From an uncultured Holophagaceae bacterium (lineage in GTDB: Bacteria > Acidobacteriota > Holophagae > Holophagales > Holophagaceae): DNA of 64,000 nucleotides. Below are positions 10,734 to 21,396 of the stretch, one piece after another. The notes under the pieces are model-generated. The model did not search any database, was not told the origin of the DNA, and was given only the letters and a program-made list of their open reading frames with translations. The stretch lies in the NCBI GenBank assembly GCA_903913215.1, contig CAIWKE010000020.1:1-64000 (forward strand). The letters run 5' to 3'. A program made the translations under genes and the position numbers. How positions within the stretch are numbered: position 1 is the stretch's first letter; the number at the start of each line of letters is the position of its first letter.

Positions 10734-12386
10734 TTACCGGGCGCTGCGCTTGTACATCCGGGTGTAGTACTCCTCCAGCATGCGCTGGACGCCGAAGGCC
10801 TCCCGGGTGCTGCGGATGGATTCCACCATCATGTCCACCCAGGCCTCGTGGCGGTCGTAGTAGGTGGGCAGCACTTCCTCCGCCAGCACCTTCTTGAAGG
10901 CCTTGAAGTCGTGCTTGTCGAGGACCGCTTCATCCTCACTTTCGAAGCCGTCGCCGAACTGCCAACCATTCACACCGTGATTACAGGCCTCGGGCCACCA
11001 GCCGTCCAGGATTGACAGGTTCAGAGATCCGTTCATCGCGGCCTTCATGCCGGAAGTGCCAGAGGCCTCCTTGGGACGGCGCGGATTGTTGAGCCACACG
11101 TCAGAACCCCGGGTGAGCATGCGTCCAATCTCCATGTCGTAATTCTCCAGGAACACGACGCTGTTCGGGTACCGCTTGGTCATGTCGAGAATGTTTTCGA
11201 CGATCTTCTTGCCGTTGTCATCCAACGGGTGGGCCTTGCCGGAGAACACGATCTGCAACTTGCCGCTCTTGAGGAGGGGCTCGATGAACTTGCGGTCCGT
11301 GAAGATGAAGTTGGAGCGCTTGTAGGGGGCGGCCCGGCGGGAGAAGCCGATGAGCAGCTTGTCTGCATCCAGCTTCACGCCCGTACGGCCCTCCACGAAC
11401 TGGATGAGCTTCTTCTTGTTGTCCATGTGCGCCTTCCAGAGCGCGTCCTTGGCCTTCTTGGAACCGGCACAGACCGCGCCCAGATCCAGCATGCGCGGGT
11501 CCACCCATGTGGGGAGGTGGATGGCGTTGGTGATGCCGATGATCTCACTGCGTCCTGAGATGTTCTTCCACATCTTGTTGGAGGTGACCCGGTGCAGGTC
11601 CGCCACGGCGTTGGAGATGCGGGACAACCGAAGGGCGCCCACCGTCATATTGAAGGGGCTGCCGCCCAGCTGTTTGAGCTGGGCCTTGGTCAGGCCCAGG
11701 TTGGCGCCGAGATACATGAAGCGGTCGATGGGGTGAGACTCATTGCCCTGCACGATGGGCGTGTGGGTGGTGAAGACCACCTCCTCCCGGGTCTTGGCCC
11801 AGGCGGCCTCGAAGGTGGCGCCCTTGGCCATGCGCTGGTGGATCAATTCGAAGCCCGCAAAGAGCGCGTGTCCTTCGTTGAAGTGATAGACATCTGGCTT
11901 GATGCGCAGGGCCTGCAGGGCCCGGACGCCGCCAATGCCCAGCACCATCTCCTGCGCCACCCGCTCCTCACCGAACCAGCCGTAGAGCTGCCCAGTAATC
12001 CACCGAGATTCGCCGTCATTCTCTTGGATATCCGTGTCCAGCAGGTAGAGAGAGTCCACGCCAAAGGAATTCACGCGCCAGACCTTGATCTTCACGGGCT
12101 TGCCCTTGATCTCGATCTCCACCAGGACGCCCGTATCCTCAAGGAACTCGTGGTCGCCGCTCTTGTAGGCGTCATAGACCTTGCCGGTCCCGGCATCCAC
12201 CATCTGTTCGCCGTAGCCCTGCTTCCAGCGGATGCCGATGCCCACCAGGGGGTAGCTGTGGTCCTTCACACCCTTGAGGTAGTCTCCGGCGAGAATGCCG
12301 AGGCCCCCCGCGTAGATCTTGAAGGGGCTGTCGAGGGCGTATTCCATGCAGAAATACGCGACCTTGGGCAGTTTCTTGGTGGACAT
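10734..12386 (-). CDS. glgP: Alpha-glucan (maltodextrin) phosphorylase, GT35 short form
   Basis: The enzyme phosphorolyses alpha-1,4-glucan to glucose-1-phosphate using PLP, in the cytoplasm. The 550-residue protein is the short bacterial/archaeal type. Recognisable segments are the N-terminal AYFCMEYAL, YAGGLGILAGDYLK, TTHTPIVQGNE, the SRRAAPYKR sugar/phosphate segment and the PLP-site EASGTSGMKAAMNG. The ATG at 12386 follows GAAGGAGCCTCC and is preferred to an upstream in-frame start at 12419. It sits between malS-like amylase and pullulanase, consistent with intracellular breakdown of imported dextrin. Confidence 0.94.
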   Translation of the reverse strand: MSTKKLPKVAYFCMEYALDSPFKIYAGGLGILAGDYLKGVKDHSYPLVGIGIRWKQGYGEQMVDAGTGKVYDAYKSGDHEFLEDTGVLVEIEIKGKPVKIKVWRVNSFGVDSLYLLDTDIQENDGESRWITGQLYGWFGEERVAQEMVLGIGGVRALQALRIKPDVYHFNEGHALFAGFELIHQRMAKGATFEAAWAKTREEVVFTTHTPIVQGNESHPIDRFMYLGANLGLTKAQLKQLGGSPFNMTVGALRLSRISNAVADLHRVTSNKMWKNISGRSEIIGITNAIHLPTWVDPRMLDLGAVCAGSKKAKDALWKAHMDNKKKLIQFVEGRTGVKLDADKLLIGFSRRAAPYKRSNFIFTDRKFIEPLLKSGKLQIVFSGKAHPLDDNGKKIVENILDMTKRYPNSVVFLENYDMEIGRMLTRGSDVWLNNPRRPKEASGTSGMKAAMNGSLNLSILDGWWPEACNHGVNGWQFGDGFESEDEAVLDKHDFKAFKKVLAEEVLPTYYDRHEAWVDMMVESIRSTREAFGVQRMLEEYYTRMYKRSAR

Positions 12387-12455
12387 GGAGGCTCCTTCGT
12401 CGTGGGCACTGCTCCCCATTCCTGTAGAACGGGGAGTTTGAAAATGATCTCGAAA

Positions 12456-14159
12456 CTAGGGTTTGATGCGCTCTAGGAGGACGTAGCCATCGGCCTGGAG
12501 GCTGACCTTCCCGGCCGCCACGGTGGCAGAGCGGCCGGTGTAGGCGTCCTGGAGGGTCTCCCCGTCGGCAAAGGCGCCGGCGACGGTGAGGTTCACGGGG
12601 CCCTTGGCGCCCATGGCCACAACCACCCGGTCACCACTGACGGGTTCGATGCGGCTGAAGGTGTAGGGGGCCTCGCTCAGTTGCTTGTGCTCGCCATTGG
12701 CCAGGGCCCGGTGACGGGACCGGAAGGTGCCCAGCTTCCGCCAGTGCTCCAGAACCTTGGTGTTGGGGCTGGACCAGTTCATATCCGAACGGGTGGCCTG
12801 CTGCTTGTCCGTGCGAGGTGCGATGCCTTCGGGGCGGGCGGTCTCGTCACCGTAGAAGATCTGCACGCCGCCGGGAGCCAGCAGGAGGGCGGCGCCAGCC
12901 TCAATGAGGTGACTGCGGTCCAGCAGCTCGGTGTCGTGGGAGGAGATGTAGTTCAGCATGTGCACGGACTTGCCGGCCTGGGCCTGGGCATAGCTGCGGA
13001 AGAGCTTCTCGGGCTTGGTGAAACCCTCCTCCTGCTGCTGGAAGTCGAAGTTGATCATGGCGTCGAAGCCGGAATCGATCAGCTTGCTCCGCGTGGGGCC
13101 CACGCCCCAGTACTCGCCCACCATCCAGAAGGGCGCGTCATCCACCTTGCGGGTGGGGTTCTTGGCCTTGAACTCTGCCAAGGCCTTCAGGCCTTCGGCC
13201 TTCAGGGCCACCCAGGCCTCAGGCTCCACGTGCTTCACGGTATCGGCCCGGAAGCCGTCGATGCCGTAGTCGCGGACCCACTGGGTGAGCCAGTTGATGA
13301 GGTAGCCCCGCACGGTGGTGTTGGGCAGATCCACGGCCTTGGTGTCCGCCTTGGCCTTCAGGAACTTCGGCAGCGTTACGAACTCCGTGCTCTCCGTGCG
13401 GAAGTCCGGCAGGTAGGCCAGCTGCATGGTGAGGTCGTCACGACCTCCATCCATGTAGCCCGGCAGGCCAGCGCGCACCCAGGGACGGCCCCACCAGTCC
13501 AGGAACTTGAACGAGTTGTAGTCGATGTAGTTGTGGTAGTTCCGCAGGAGGTTGGCGTCTTTCTCGGAATCGGGCCACAGGATGTCGATCTTAAAATCTT
13601 TGGCAGTCTGGATGTCCAGGTAGCCGGGGTGGTTCATGACGATATCGAAGAGGACCCGGATGCCCTGGCCATGGGCTGTGTCCACAAACTCCCGCAGCTC
13701 CTCGGGAGTGCCCATGTTCTGGTCCAACACTGTGTAGTCCAGGGCGTAGTAGCCGTGGTAGGCGTAGTGTTTGAACTCCTTCTGGCCGCCCTGCACCCAG
13801 CCATGGATCTGCTCGTAGGGTGCCGTGATCCAGATGGCATTCACACCGAGCTGCTGGAACCAGCCTTCCTTGAGCTTAAGGGTCAGGCCTTTGAGATCGC
13901 CGCCATGGAAGGTGCCCACGTCATCCTTGGGCGCTTGTTCCCGCTGCCGCCCATAGGCGTGGTCATTGGCGGGGTTGCCGTTGTAGAACCGATCCGTCAC
14001 CACGAAGTAGACGATGGGGTTTTCGGCGAAGGTGCCGGGCACGGCGACGGGCTTGGGGGCCGCCACGGGTGCCTGGGCCCAGGTGGAGAGGCTGGCCGCG
14101 AGAAGGCCCGCGGCCAGGCAGATGGCGCGGAGGGGTTTGGTGAAACAGGCATGGGGCAT
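12456..14159 (-). CDS. malS: Periplasmic alpha-amylase, MalS-like GH13
   Basis: This secreted endo-amylase cleaves maltodextrins. A signal peptide covers about the first 29 residues, ending at WAQA. The GH13 barrel carries segments strongly reminiscent of Escherichia coli MalS (GH13 subfamily 19): FHGGDLKGL, the APYEQIHGWV stretch and HYAYHGYYALDYT. Catalytic residues are the nucleophile Asp in GFRADTVKH, the acid Glu in WMVGEYWG and the Asp in YISSHDTE. GGAG lies seven bases before the ATG. The 567-residue length is shorter than E. coli MalS, which has extra N-terminal modules. Confidence 0.92.
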   Translation of the reverse strand: MPHACFTKPLRAICLAAGLLAASLSTWAQAPVAAPKPVAVPGTFAENPIVYFVVTDRFYNGNPANDHAYGRQREQAPKDDVGTFHGGDLKGLTLKLKEGWFQQLGVNAIWITAPYEQIHGWVQGGQKEFKHYAYHGYYALDYTVLDQNMGTPEELREFVDTAHGQGIRVLFDIVMNHPGYLDIQTAKDFKIDILWPDSEKDANLLRNYHNYIDYNSFKFLDWWGRPWVRAGLPGYMDGGRDDLTMQLAYLPDFRTESTEFVTLPKFLKAKADTKAVDLPNTTVRGYLINWLTQWVRDYGIDGFRADTVKHVEPEAWVALKAEGLKALAEFKAKNPTRKVDDAPFWMVGEYWGVGPTRSKLIDSGFDAMINFDFQQQEEGFTKPEKLFRSYAQAQAGKSVHMLNYISSHDTELLDRSHLIEAGAALLLAPGGVQIFYGDETARPEGIAPRTDKQQATRSDMNWSSPNTKVLEHWRKLGTFRSRHRALANGEHKQLSEAPYTFSRIEPVSGDRVVVAMGAKGPVNLTVAGAFADGETLQDAYTGRSATVAAGKVSLQADGYVLLERIKP

Positions 14160-14195
14160 TGACAGACTCCGCGGTGATTCAGACCAGGTACTGCA

Positions 14196-14224
14196 CCGCC
14201 CCAGGGGCAGGGCCCCTGGGGCGG
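14196..14224. terminator. Strong GC hairpin between CBM41 gene and malS-like gene
   Basis: Arms at 14196-14208 and 14212-14224 pair perfectly over 13 bases, with a 3-base loop. It lies inside the operon, 9 bases after the stop of the CBM41 gene, and has no T-run on either side. It may partly terminate or stabilise the upstream mRNA, so that distal genes are expressed less. Function is inferred. Confidence 0.6.
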
Positions 14225-14233
14225 CTCAAACAA

Positions 14234-14665
14234 TTACTTCTTGCAGACGTGGTCCTTCAGGGCCTCTTCCTTGGAGAAGTAGATGGCGCGGTCGTTGGTG
14301 ACGACCCAGATGGCCTTGTGGGCATTGCCGTCAAAGGCCATATCCTTGGCGCCCTGCTCCTTGATGTCACCCTTGTGGATGATGTAGTTCACCTGGGCCT
14401 TGGAGCCGGTCTTGAACTCCTCCAGGTCCGCGTGCCAGTAGACGCCAAAGTCGTTGGTGCCCGTGGGCTTCATGGGATTGGGCCATTCGATGTCGGGCAA
14501 GGGCATGTTGGGGCTCTTCCAGAGATGCACACCCCACTTGTCGTACTTGCCATCGCAACGGTGGTAGTTGATCTCGATCTTCCCTTCCGGCGGGGCGGCC
14601 AGGGCAGGCGAGATGGCGAGAGCGATCACGGCGATCGCCTTGAGGAAGGTCTTGCAGAGGCTCAT
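14234..14665 (-). CDS. Secreted stand-alone CBM41 (pullulanase-associated) carbohydrate-binding protein
   Basis: The 143-residue protein has a signal peptide ending near ALA at residue 23 and then one domain resembling CBM41/PUD: IEINYHRCDGKYDKWGVHLW near 29-48, NYIIHKGDIKEQG near 93-105 and KAIWVVTNDRAIYFS near 116-130. In known enzymes this domain is an N-terminal starch-binding part of pullulanases and has no catalytic activity. Here it is alone, between malG and the malS-like amylase, with a good ribosome site (CAGGAG). The pullulanase of this operon lacks a visible CBM41 at its N-terminus, so the binding module may act in trans. Two cysteines remain in the mature protein. Confidence 0.83.
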   Translation of the reverse strand: MSLCKTFLKAIAVIALAISPALAAPPEGKIEINYHRCDGKYDKWGVHLWKSPNMPLPDIEWPNPMKPTGTNDFGVYWHADLEEFKTGSKAQVNYIIHKGDIKEQGAKDMAFDGNAHKAIWVVTNDRAIYFSKEEALKDHVCKK

Positions 14666-14716
14666 GCGTGACTCCTGGGTGGAAGATGGGGGCGAAGGCC
14701 CCCGAGGTGGAAATGC

Positions 14717-15607
14717 TCAGCCCTTGTTGGCGCCGGAGGTGAGGCCGGAGATCATCCACCGTTGGGCGAGGATGAACACGGCGGAGATGGGCAGGCCGGA
14801 CAGGATGGCCGCCGCGGCGAAGTCGCCCCAGAGGTACTTCTGGGCGTAGAGGAACTGTTTGGAACCCACGGCCAAGGTCAGGTTCGGCTGGGTCCGCAGC
14901 AGCACGGAGGCCTGGGGGTACTCGATGATGGCGCCGATGAAGGCCAGCAGGAACACCACCACCAGGATGGGCAGGGACATGGGCAGGAGCACCCGCCAGA
15001 AAGCCTGCCAGGGCGTGGCGCCATCCACGATGGCCGCCTCCTCGATCTCCACGGGGATGGTTTCGTAGAAGCCCTTGATGGTCCAAACATGCAGGGCGAT
15101 GCCGCCCGAGTAGGCCAGCACCAGGGCCCAGTGGCTGTCGATACCCAGGAGGGGGAAGGCGTGGCCGATGCGGGAGAAGATCGCGTGGATGGCAATAAGC
15201 GCCAGGATTGTGGGGAACATCTGCATGAGCGTGAGCCCCAGCAGAGCGGACTTCTTGCCCACGAAGCGCATGCGGGCGAAGGCATAGGCGGCCGTTGTGG
15301 AAAGGAAGAGTGCCACCGTGGCGGAAGCCGTGGCCACCTTCACGGAGTTCCAGAGCCAGCGCAGCACGGGCAGATCCGGGGTGATCATCTGCCCGTCGGG
15401 TCCCGGGGTCGGGATGCCCAGGGCGAAGCGCCAGTGCTCCAGGCTGATGGTCTCGGGGATGAGGCTGCCGGTGGCAAAGTTGCCCGGGCGGAGTGAAATG
15501 GCCACCACGATCAGGAGCGGGAAGATGACCAGGGCACAGAGGCCGATCATAAACACATGGGCCGCGACCACGCGCCAGCGCTGGGATTTGTCGATGACGA
15601 TCGCCAT
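14717..15607 (-). CDS. malG: Maltose/maltodextrin ABC transporter permease MalG
   Basis: This is the second membrane subunit of the MalEFGK importer. The 296-residue protein has about six membrane segments and the EAA loop EEAAIVDGATPWQAFWRVLLP near 187-207 that contacts MalK. GAGGAGG precedes the ATG at 15607. Only 11 bases separate it from malF, so the two are co-translated. The N-terminal basic segment and first hydrophobic helix are of normal family type. Confidence 0.95.
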   Translation of the reverse strand: MAIVIDKSQRWRVVAAHVFMIGLCALVIFPLLIVVAISLRPGNFATGSLIPETISLEHWRFALGIPTPGPDGQMITPDLPVLRWLWNSVKVATASATVALFLSTTAAYAFARMRFVGKKSALLGLTLMQMFPTILALIAIHAIFSRIGHAFPLLGIDSHWALVLAYSGGIALHVWTIKGFYETIPVEIEEAAIVDGATPWQAFWRVLLPMSLPILVVVFLLAFIGAIIEYPQASVLLRTQPNLTLAVGSKQFLYAQKYLWGDFAAAAILSGLPISAVFILAQRWMISGLTSGANKG

Positions 15608-15618
15608 GCTTGTCCTCC

Positions 15619-17148
15619 TCAGCGCCTGTCGTCTTGGGTGATGTTGGTGGCCCGGATCTGGATGATGGAGATGACCGCCACCATGAGGAAGATCACCGCC
15701 GAGATGGCCGCGGCCAAACCGAACTGCTGTCCCGAATCCTCGAAGGCGATGCGGTAGGTGTAGGTGGCCAGAAGGTCCGTGGTGCCTGCGGGGAGGCTGG
15801 TGTTCAGGATGTCGGGCCGGCCTCCGGTGAGCAGGTTGATGAGGACGAAGTTGTTGAAGTTGAAGGCAAAGGACGAGATGAGCAGGGGCGTCAGGGGCCT
15901 GATCACCAAGGGCAGGGTGATCTTGAAGAAGTTGGTGAGAGGCCCCGCTCCCGCCACGGCCGAGGCCTCGTAGAGGTCTGGCGGGATGGCCTTGATGAGG
16001 CCCATGCAGACCACCATCATGTAGGGGAAACCCAGCCAGGTGTTGACGATCAGGATCATGGTCTTGGCCAGGAAGGGATCTGAGAACCAGGAGGGCTTTA
16101 ACCCGAAGAGGCCGTGGAGGATCAGGTTGATCTCACCAAAATTGGCGTTGAAGAGGCCCTTGAAGACCAGGATGGAGATGAAGCCTGGGATGGCGTAGGG
16201 CAGGAAGAGCATGAGCCGATAGACGCTGCGAAAACGGAGAGCCTCCCAATTCAGGAGCACCGCCAGCACCATGCCCAGACTCACGGTGAACAGCACCGAC
16301 AGGAAGGCGAAGGTCACGGTCCAGACGAAGATCTGCAGGAAGGGTTCCCGGATGGCCGCGTCGGTGAAGATGCTGAAGTAGTGTTTCCAGCCGATATCCA
16401 CCTGGAAACCTGGATCCACCGGATCCCCTGAGGGTGTCTCATAGAAGCCGGTTTTCATGTTCGGGCGCAGGAGGCTGCCGTCCTGATGGTTGGTGAGGCT
16501 GCCGTCAGGGTTCCGGGTGTACTGCTGCTTCGACGGTGCGAACTCCCGCAGGCCCGTCATGCGCACTTGGTTCCCGTCAGGCATCTTCACGGTGATGCCC
16601 TTGAGAAAGGCCTGCTGCTCGATGAGGTCCTTCATGGGCATCTCGTCGCCCATGAGGGGGATTCCCAAGGGTTCGGCCTTGATCGTGATGGGCTTCTCGG
16701 GGCCCAGGGTGATGGGTTCGCTGACGAAGACTTTGCCGCTCTCGGCATCTTCCAGACGCAGGCGCCACCGGCGCCCATCCGCGTGCAACTCCGAGGTGTA
16801 GGTCGCTCCCTCGCCCCGGTAGGTCTCTTCCAGGAGGTACTGGGTGGACCGTTGGAAATTGAGCAGGTTCTTGGAGCTGTAGTTCGAGAACCCAATGCGG
16901 ATGGTGTAGAGCATGGGGAAGACGACAAAGATCAGGGCCGCACCGATTCCAGGAAACAGGTAACGATAGGCGTAGGTCTTCGAGGAGGTGTAGATCCAGA
17001 GGAAGCAGGCCAAGGTGACCAGCATGATGCCGGCCAGCAGGCTTTCCCCAGTGGCGTAGACCTGAGTCACCACCAAGAGCCCCGCCAGGCCCACGAGGAT
17101 CATGAGGACGGGGTGCAGGAAACGTTGCAGGACCTTGGGCATGCGCAT
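15619..17148 (-). CDS. malF: Maltose/maltodextrin ABC transporter permease MalF
   Basis: This is the first membrane subunit of the MalEFGK importer. The 509-residue length and the large hydrophilic region near residues 90-260, between early and later membrane segments, match the enterobacterial MalF type with a big periplasmic P2 loop that contacts the binding protein. The EAA loop EASAVAGAGPLTNFFKITLP lies near 395-415. Two ATGs (17148 and 17142) are possible; neither has a strong ribosome site, so reduced translation relative to malE is likely. A strong hairpin lies between malE and this gene. Confidence 0.95.
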   Translation of the reverse strand: MRMPKVLQRFLHPVLMILVGLAGLLVVTQVYATGESLLAGIMLVTLACFLWIYTSSKTYAYRYLFPGIGAALIFVVFPMLYTIRIGFSNYSSKNLLNFQRSTQYLLEETYRGEGATYTSELHADGRRWRLRLEDAESGKVFVSEPITLGPEKPITIKAEPLGIPLMGDEMPMKDLIEQQAFLKGITVKMPDGNQVRMTGLREFAPSKQQYTRNPDGSLTNHQDGSLLRPNMKTGFYETPSGDPVDPGFQVDIGWKHYFSIFTDAAIREPFLQIFVWTVTFAFLSVLFTVSLGMVLAVLLNWEALRFRSVYRLMLFLPYAIPGFISILVFKGLFNANFGEINLILHGLFGLKPSWFSDPFLAKTMILIVNTWLGFPYMMVVCMGLIKAIPPDLYEASAVAGAGPLTNFFKITLPLVIRPLTPLLISSFAFNFNNFVLINLLTGGRPDILNTSLPAGTTDLLATYTYRIAFEDSGQQFGLAAAISAVIFLMVAVISIIQIRATNITQDDRR

Positions 17149-17179
17149 GGGGTGATCCAGTACTCGAGTCGGGGATATC

Positions 17180-17219
17180 CCGGCGGGCGGGACGGGCCAT
17201 CAGGCCCGCCCCGCGCCGG
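17180..17219. terminator. GC-rich hairpin between malE and malF
   Basis: A long, nearly perfect stem forms from about 17180-17198 and 17203-17219 with an ATCA/TGAT loop and a small bulge. It begins 10 bases downstream of the malE stop (on the minus strand) and has no T-run. In E. coli a REP element in the same malE-malF gap keeps the binding protein in excess over the permease; a comparable effect is inferred here. Confidence 0.7.
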
Positions 17220-17228
17220 TAGGTGCTG

Positions 17229-18434
<1,206 letters not shown>

Positions 18435-18486
18435 GTCAGTCTCCTTTTGCGTGGCCCGCAGGCCCAGTGGAACGGTTGGAAGGCGC

Positions 18487-19584
18487 CTAGGCGATCCGTG
18501 GGAGGGTCCGGTCATCCGCGCCGAAGAGGTAGCAGCGCTGTGCCGGGAAACAGAGATGGGCCTCGTCGCCCATGTGGAGGGGATCCTCGGGTTGGGCCTT
18601 CACCGTCAACTGCCCAGCGCCGCCCGGCGAATCCACGTAGAGGAAGACCGTGTCGCCCAAGTGCTCGGCTACGCGCACCGCCGTGCGGGCCCGGCCCTCG
18701 CCGCCGGTGCGGGAGGCCTCCAGGTGCTCAGGACGGATGCCCAGGATCAGCGCCGCGCCGACCGCCTGCCCCGTGGCATCTACCGCCACGGCCACAAGGG
18801 TGCCGTCTTCCAACCGGACCGTGGCCCCGGTGGGCGCAGCCGCGACCAGGGTGCAGGGCAGGAAGTTCATCTTGGGCGAACCCATGAAGCCCGCCACGAA
18901 GCGGTTGATGGGCGCGTTGTAGAGCTCGAGCGGCGCTCCCACCTGCTCGATGCGGCCCTGGTTCAGCACCACGATGCGGTTGGCCAGGGTCATGGCCTCC
19001 ACCTGGTCGTGGGTAACGTAGACCATGGTGGTGCGAAGGTCCGCGTGGAGCCGAGCCAGTTCGACACGCATCTGGACGCGCAAGCCTGCGTCCAGGTTGG
19101 ATAGGGGCTCGTCAAAGAGAAAAACGCCGGGCTTTCTGACGATGGCCCTGCCGATCGCCACCCGCTGACGCTGCCCCCCCGACAGCGCCTTCGGACGTCG
19201 ATCTAACAGAGCTTCGATCTGGAGGATCTGGGCGGCCTTTTGGACCGCGTCCGCCACCTCCACCTTCGAATGCCCGGCGAGCTTGAGACCGAAGGCCATG
19301 TTTTCGGCCACGGTCATATGGGGATAGAGGGCATAGCTCTGGAAGACCATGGCGATGCCCCGCTTGGAGGGGGGAATGTCGTTCATGGGTACGCCGCCAA
19401 TGAGCAGTTCCCCGCTGGTGATCTCCTCCAGGCCCGCGATGCAGCGCAGGAGGGTGGACTTGCCGCACCCCGAAGGGCCCACGAAGACGATGAACTCCCC
19501 GTCCTGGATCTCCAAGTCGACGCCATGGAGAATCTCCATGTCACCGAAGGACTTGCGCAGCGCTTTGAATTGGAGGTTGGCCAT
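18487..19584 (-). CDS. malK: Maltodextrin ABC transporter ATP-binding protein MalK
   Basis: The ATPase of the MalEFGK importer. The 365-residue protein has Walker [10 protein letters not shown] at 36-44, signature [14 protein letters not shown] near 134, Walker [13 protein letters not shown] near 154, the H-loop VTHDQVEAM near 190 and a C-terminal OB/TOBE regulatory domain from about 235, as in MalK/UgpC/MsmK. It may also energise other sugar porters. The ribosome site is weak. It lies upstream of malE in the operon, unlike E. coli, where malK is divergent. Confidence 0.94.
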   Translation of the reverse strand: MANLQFKALRKSFGDMEILHGVDLEIQDGEFIVFVGPSGCGKSTLLRCIAGLEEITSGELLIGGVPMNDIPPSKRGIAMVFQSYALYPHMTVAENMAFGLKLAGHSKVEVADAVQKAAQILQIEALLDRRPKALSGGQRQRVAIGRAIVRKPGVFLFDEPLSNLDAGLRVQMRVELARLHADLRTTMVYVTHDQVEAMTLANRIVVLNQGRIEQVGAPLELYNAPINRFVAGFMGSPKMNFLPCTLVAAAPTGATVRLEDGTLVAVAVDATGQAVGAALILGIRPEHLEASRTGGEGRARTAVRVAEHLGDTVFLYVDSPGGAGQLTVKAQPEDPLHMGDEAHLCFPAQRCYLFGADDRTLPRIA

Positions 19585-19637
19585 GGGGGAATCCGGGGTG
19601 GAGTCTGATGGAATAGGCTGCAGGAGGTGAGGCTCGG

Positions 19638-21326
19638 TCAGGGCAGGTCGCCATGGAGGGTGGTCTGGAAGCCGGTGCCCGCCAGGTAGAGCACGCGCAC
19701 ACCAAAGGGAGGGATCGCGGTCGCAGTATAGGCGTCCCCGGCCAGGGCCGACACACCCTTGAGGTCACCCAGGACGGCCTGGACAGGGGCCCCGGCTGCA
19801 ACGCCCTTGCTGCTGAGCCCGGGGACCACCACGGTCTGGGCCGCGGCACTGAGGTTGGCCACCACCAGTACCCGCTCGGTGCCCGCAGAACGGAGGTAGG
19901 CCAGGGCCTTGCTGGGGCCGACATCTGTGGTCAGGGTCTGGTAGGCACCGCGCAGGGCGGGGTAGGCCTTGCGGGCCTGGATGAGGTAGCGGCACCAGCT
20001 AAGGATCGATTCGGAATCCGTGGTCTGAGCGCTCACGGCCCCCCAGTCCATGGCCTTGCGCAGGTTCAGGTCGGTGCCCGAGGCGCCGAGCATGCCCACT
20101 TCGTTGCCGTAGTAGATGATGGGCGTACCTGGGGAGAGGAGGTTCAGGGCTTCGGCCAGGATGATCTTGGGCTTGCTGGCGGCGTACTGAGTCCCGGGCC
20201 TTGAGATCAGGTTGTCGTGGTTGGAATCGAAGGAGGCCGCCCGGTACCCACTGGGGTAGGTGGCCTGCTCCAATTCCCAGAGAGAACTCAACTGAGTGGC
20301 GTCCCCTTTGCTGATGGCGTTGTAGGTGGCCCAGGGGGCGCTGAAGTCCAGGGCCATGTGGAACTCGTTGTGGCCGTTGCCGTAATAAGGCGCCACGCCG
20401 GAGGCATCGTTGGTCCAGGCTTCGGCGATCATGACCTTGGCGCTGTGCTTGGCCAGGTCACCGCCCGGATGGGGATGGAGATCCCCGGTGTTGTATTCGT
20501 CCAGGAGGGCGCGGAAGCCCTGCAACTGGGTGTGGGTGTCCGGCTGATCCGCCTGTTGGCCGGGGCCGGTCTCACAGAGGTAGCGCACGGCGTCCACGCG
20601 CATGCCATCAAAGCCCCGGTCGAGCCAGTAACTCTGGACCTTGCGCATTTCAGACTGCACCGCCGGGTTGTACCAGTTCAGATCCGCCAGGCTGTTGGTG
20701 TTGAAGGAGGTGTAGAAGTAGCCGGAGGTCCCGCTCATCCAGACATCCGAGGGCGTACCGCCCCCCCAGGGCAGACCCCAACCCGCAGGCTGGTTCGGCT
20801 TCCAGATGTACCAACTGTCCCGCGTCGCAGACTGGGTGAACCAGACGTGCTGGGTGGATGTGTGGTTAGGGACATAGTCGAAGAGGATCCGCATGCCCCG
20901 GGCATGGACCGCATCGATGAGGGATTTCAAGTCCGCCTTGGTGCCAAAGCGATCGTTCACGGCGTAGTAATCCGTGGTGTCGTACCCGTGCATGTTGTCG
21001 CCCTTGTAGGCGCACTCGAAGACGGGGGAGAGCCACAGGGTGGTCACACCGAGGTTCTGAAGGTAGTCCAGCTTGGACTGGAGTCCGGGCAGATCACCGA
21101 TGCCGTCGTTGTAGACGCCATCCGCGAAAGCCCGGACCCAGACCTGGTAGATCACCGCGTCGTTGTACCAGCCGGGAGCGTTCTCCAACTGCTGGCCGGG
21201 CGCGATTGTCGTCGCATCCGTAGGGTAGTGGAAGCTGCTGGCATCCGCCTTGGGCCCACTGCAGCCCAGCCCGGCCACCAGGAGGGAGGCCAGCAGGGTG
21301 GTGCCGAGAGCCGAGTGGAGTTTCAC
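19638..21326 (-). CDS. GH13 alpha-amylase-type lipoprotein
   Basis: This is a second exported GH13 hydrolase. It starts at a GTG at 21326 preceded by AAGGA. The signal peptide ends in the lipobox GLGC (Cys near 22), so it is probably membrane-anchored. The barrel contains [29 protein letters not shown], the nucleophile Asp in GMRVDAVRY, the acid Glu in MIAEAWTND and FDSNHDN. The sequence looks like the amylase/maltogenic group that acts on short dextrins rather than the MalS group. It sits between lamB and malK; substrate specificity cannot be read from the sequence. Confidence 0.9.
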   Translation of the reverse strand: MKLHSALGTTLLASLLVAGLGCSGPKADASSFHYPTDATTIAPGQQLENAPGWYNDAVIYQVWVRAFADGVYNDGIGDLPGLQSKLDYLQNLGVTTLWLSPVFECAYKGDNMHGYDTTDYYAVNDRFGTKADLKSLIDAVHARGMRILFDYVPNHTSTQHVWFTQSATRDSWYIWKPNQPAGWGLPWGGGTPSDVWMSGTSGYFYTSFNTNSLADLNWYNPAVQSEMRKVQSYWLDRGFDGMRVDAVRYLCETGPGQQADQPDTHTQLQGFRALLDEYNTGDLHPHPGGDLAKHSAKVMIAEAWTNDASGVAPYYGNGHNEFHMALDFSAPWATYNAISKGDATQLSSLWELEQATYPSGYRAASFDSNHDNLISRPGTQYAASKPKIILAEALNLLSPGTPIIYYGNEVGMLGASGTDLNLRKAMDWGAVSAQTTDSESILSWCRYLIQARKAYPALRGAYQTLTTDVGPSKALAYLRSAGTERVLVVANLSAAAQTVVVPGLSSKGVAAGAPVQAVLGDLKGVSALAGDAYTATAIPPFGVRVLYLAGTGFQTTLHGDLP

Positions 21327-21356
21327 AGCTTGTCCTTTATGACTTCAGCCAGGAAG

Positions 21357-21380
21357 CGGCCCGTCCCGGAGGACGGGCCG
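21357..21380. terminator. Hairpin after lamB
   Basis: Arms at 21357-21366 and 21371-21380 pair perfectly over ten GC-rich bases with a four-base loop, 16 bases beyond the lamB stop on the minus strand. There is no T-run. Partial termination or 3' protection would raise porin output relative to the downstream genes. Function is inferred from position. Confidence 0.6.
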
Positions 21381-21396
21381 TTCTGTCAGGCAGCTC

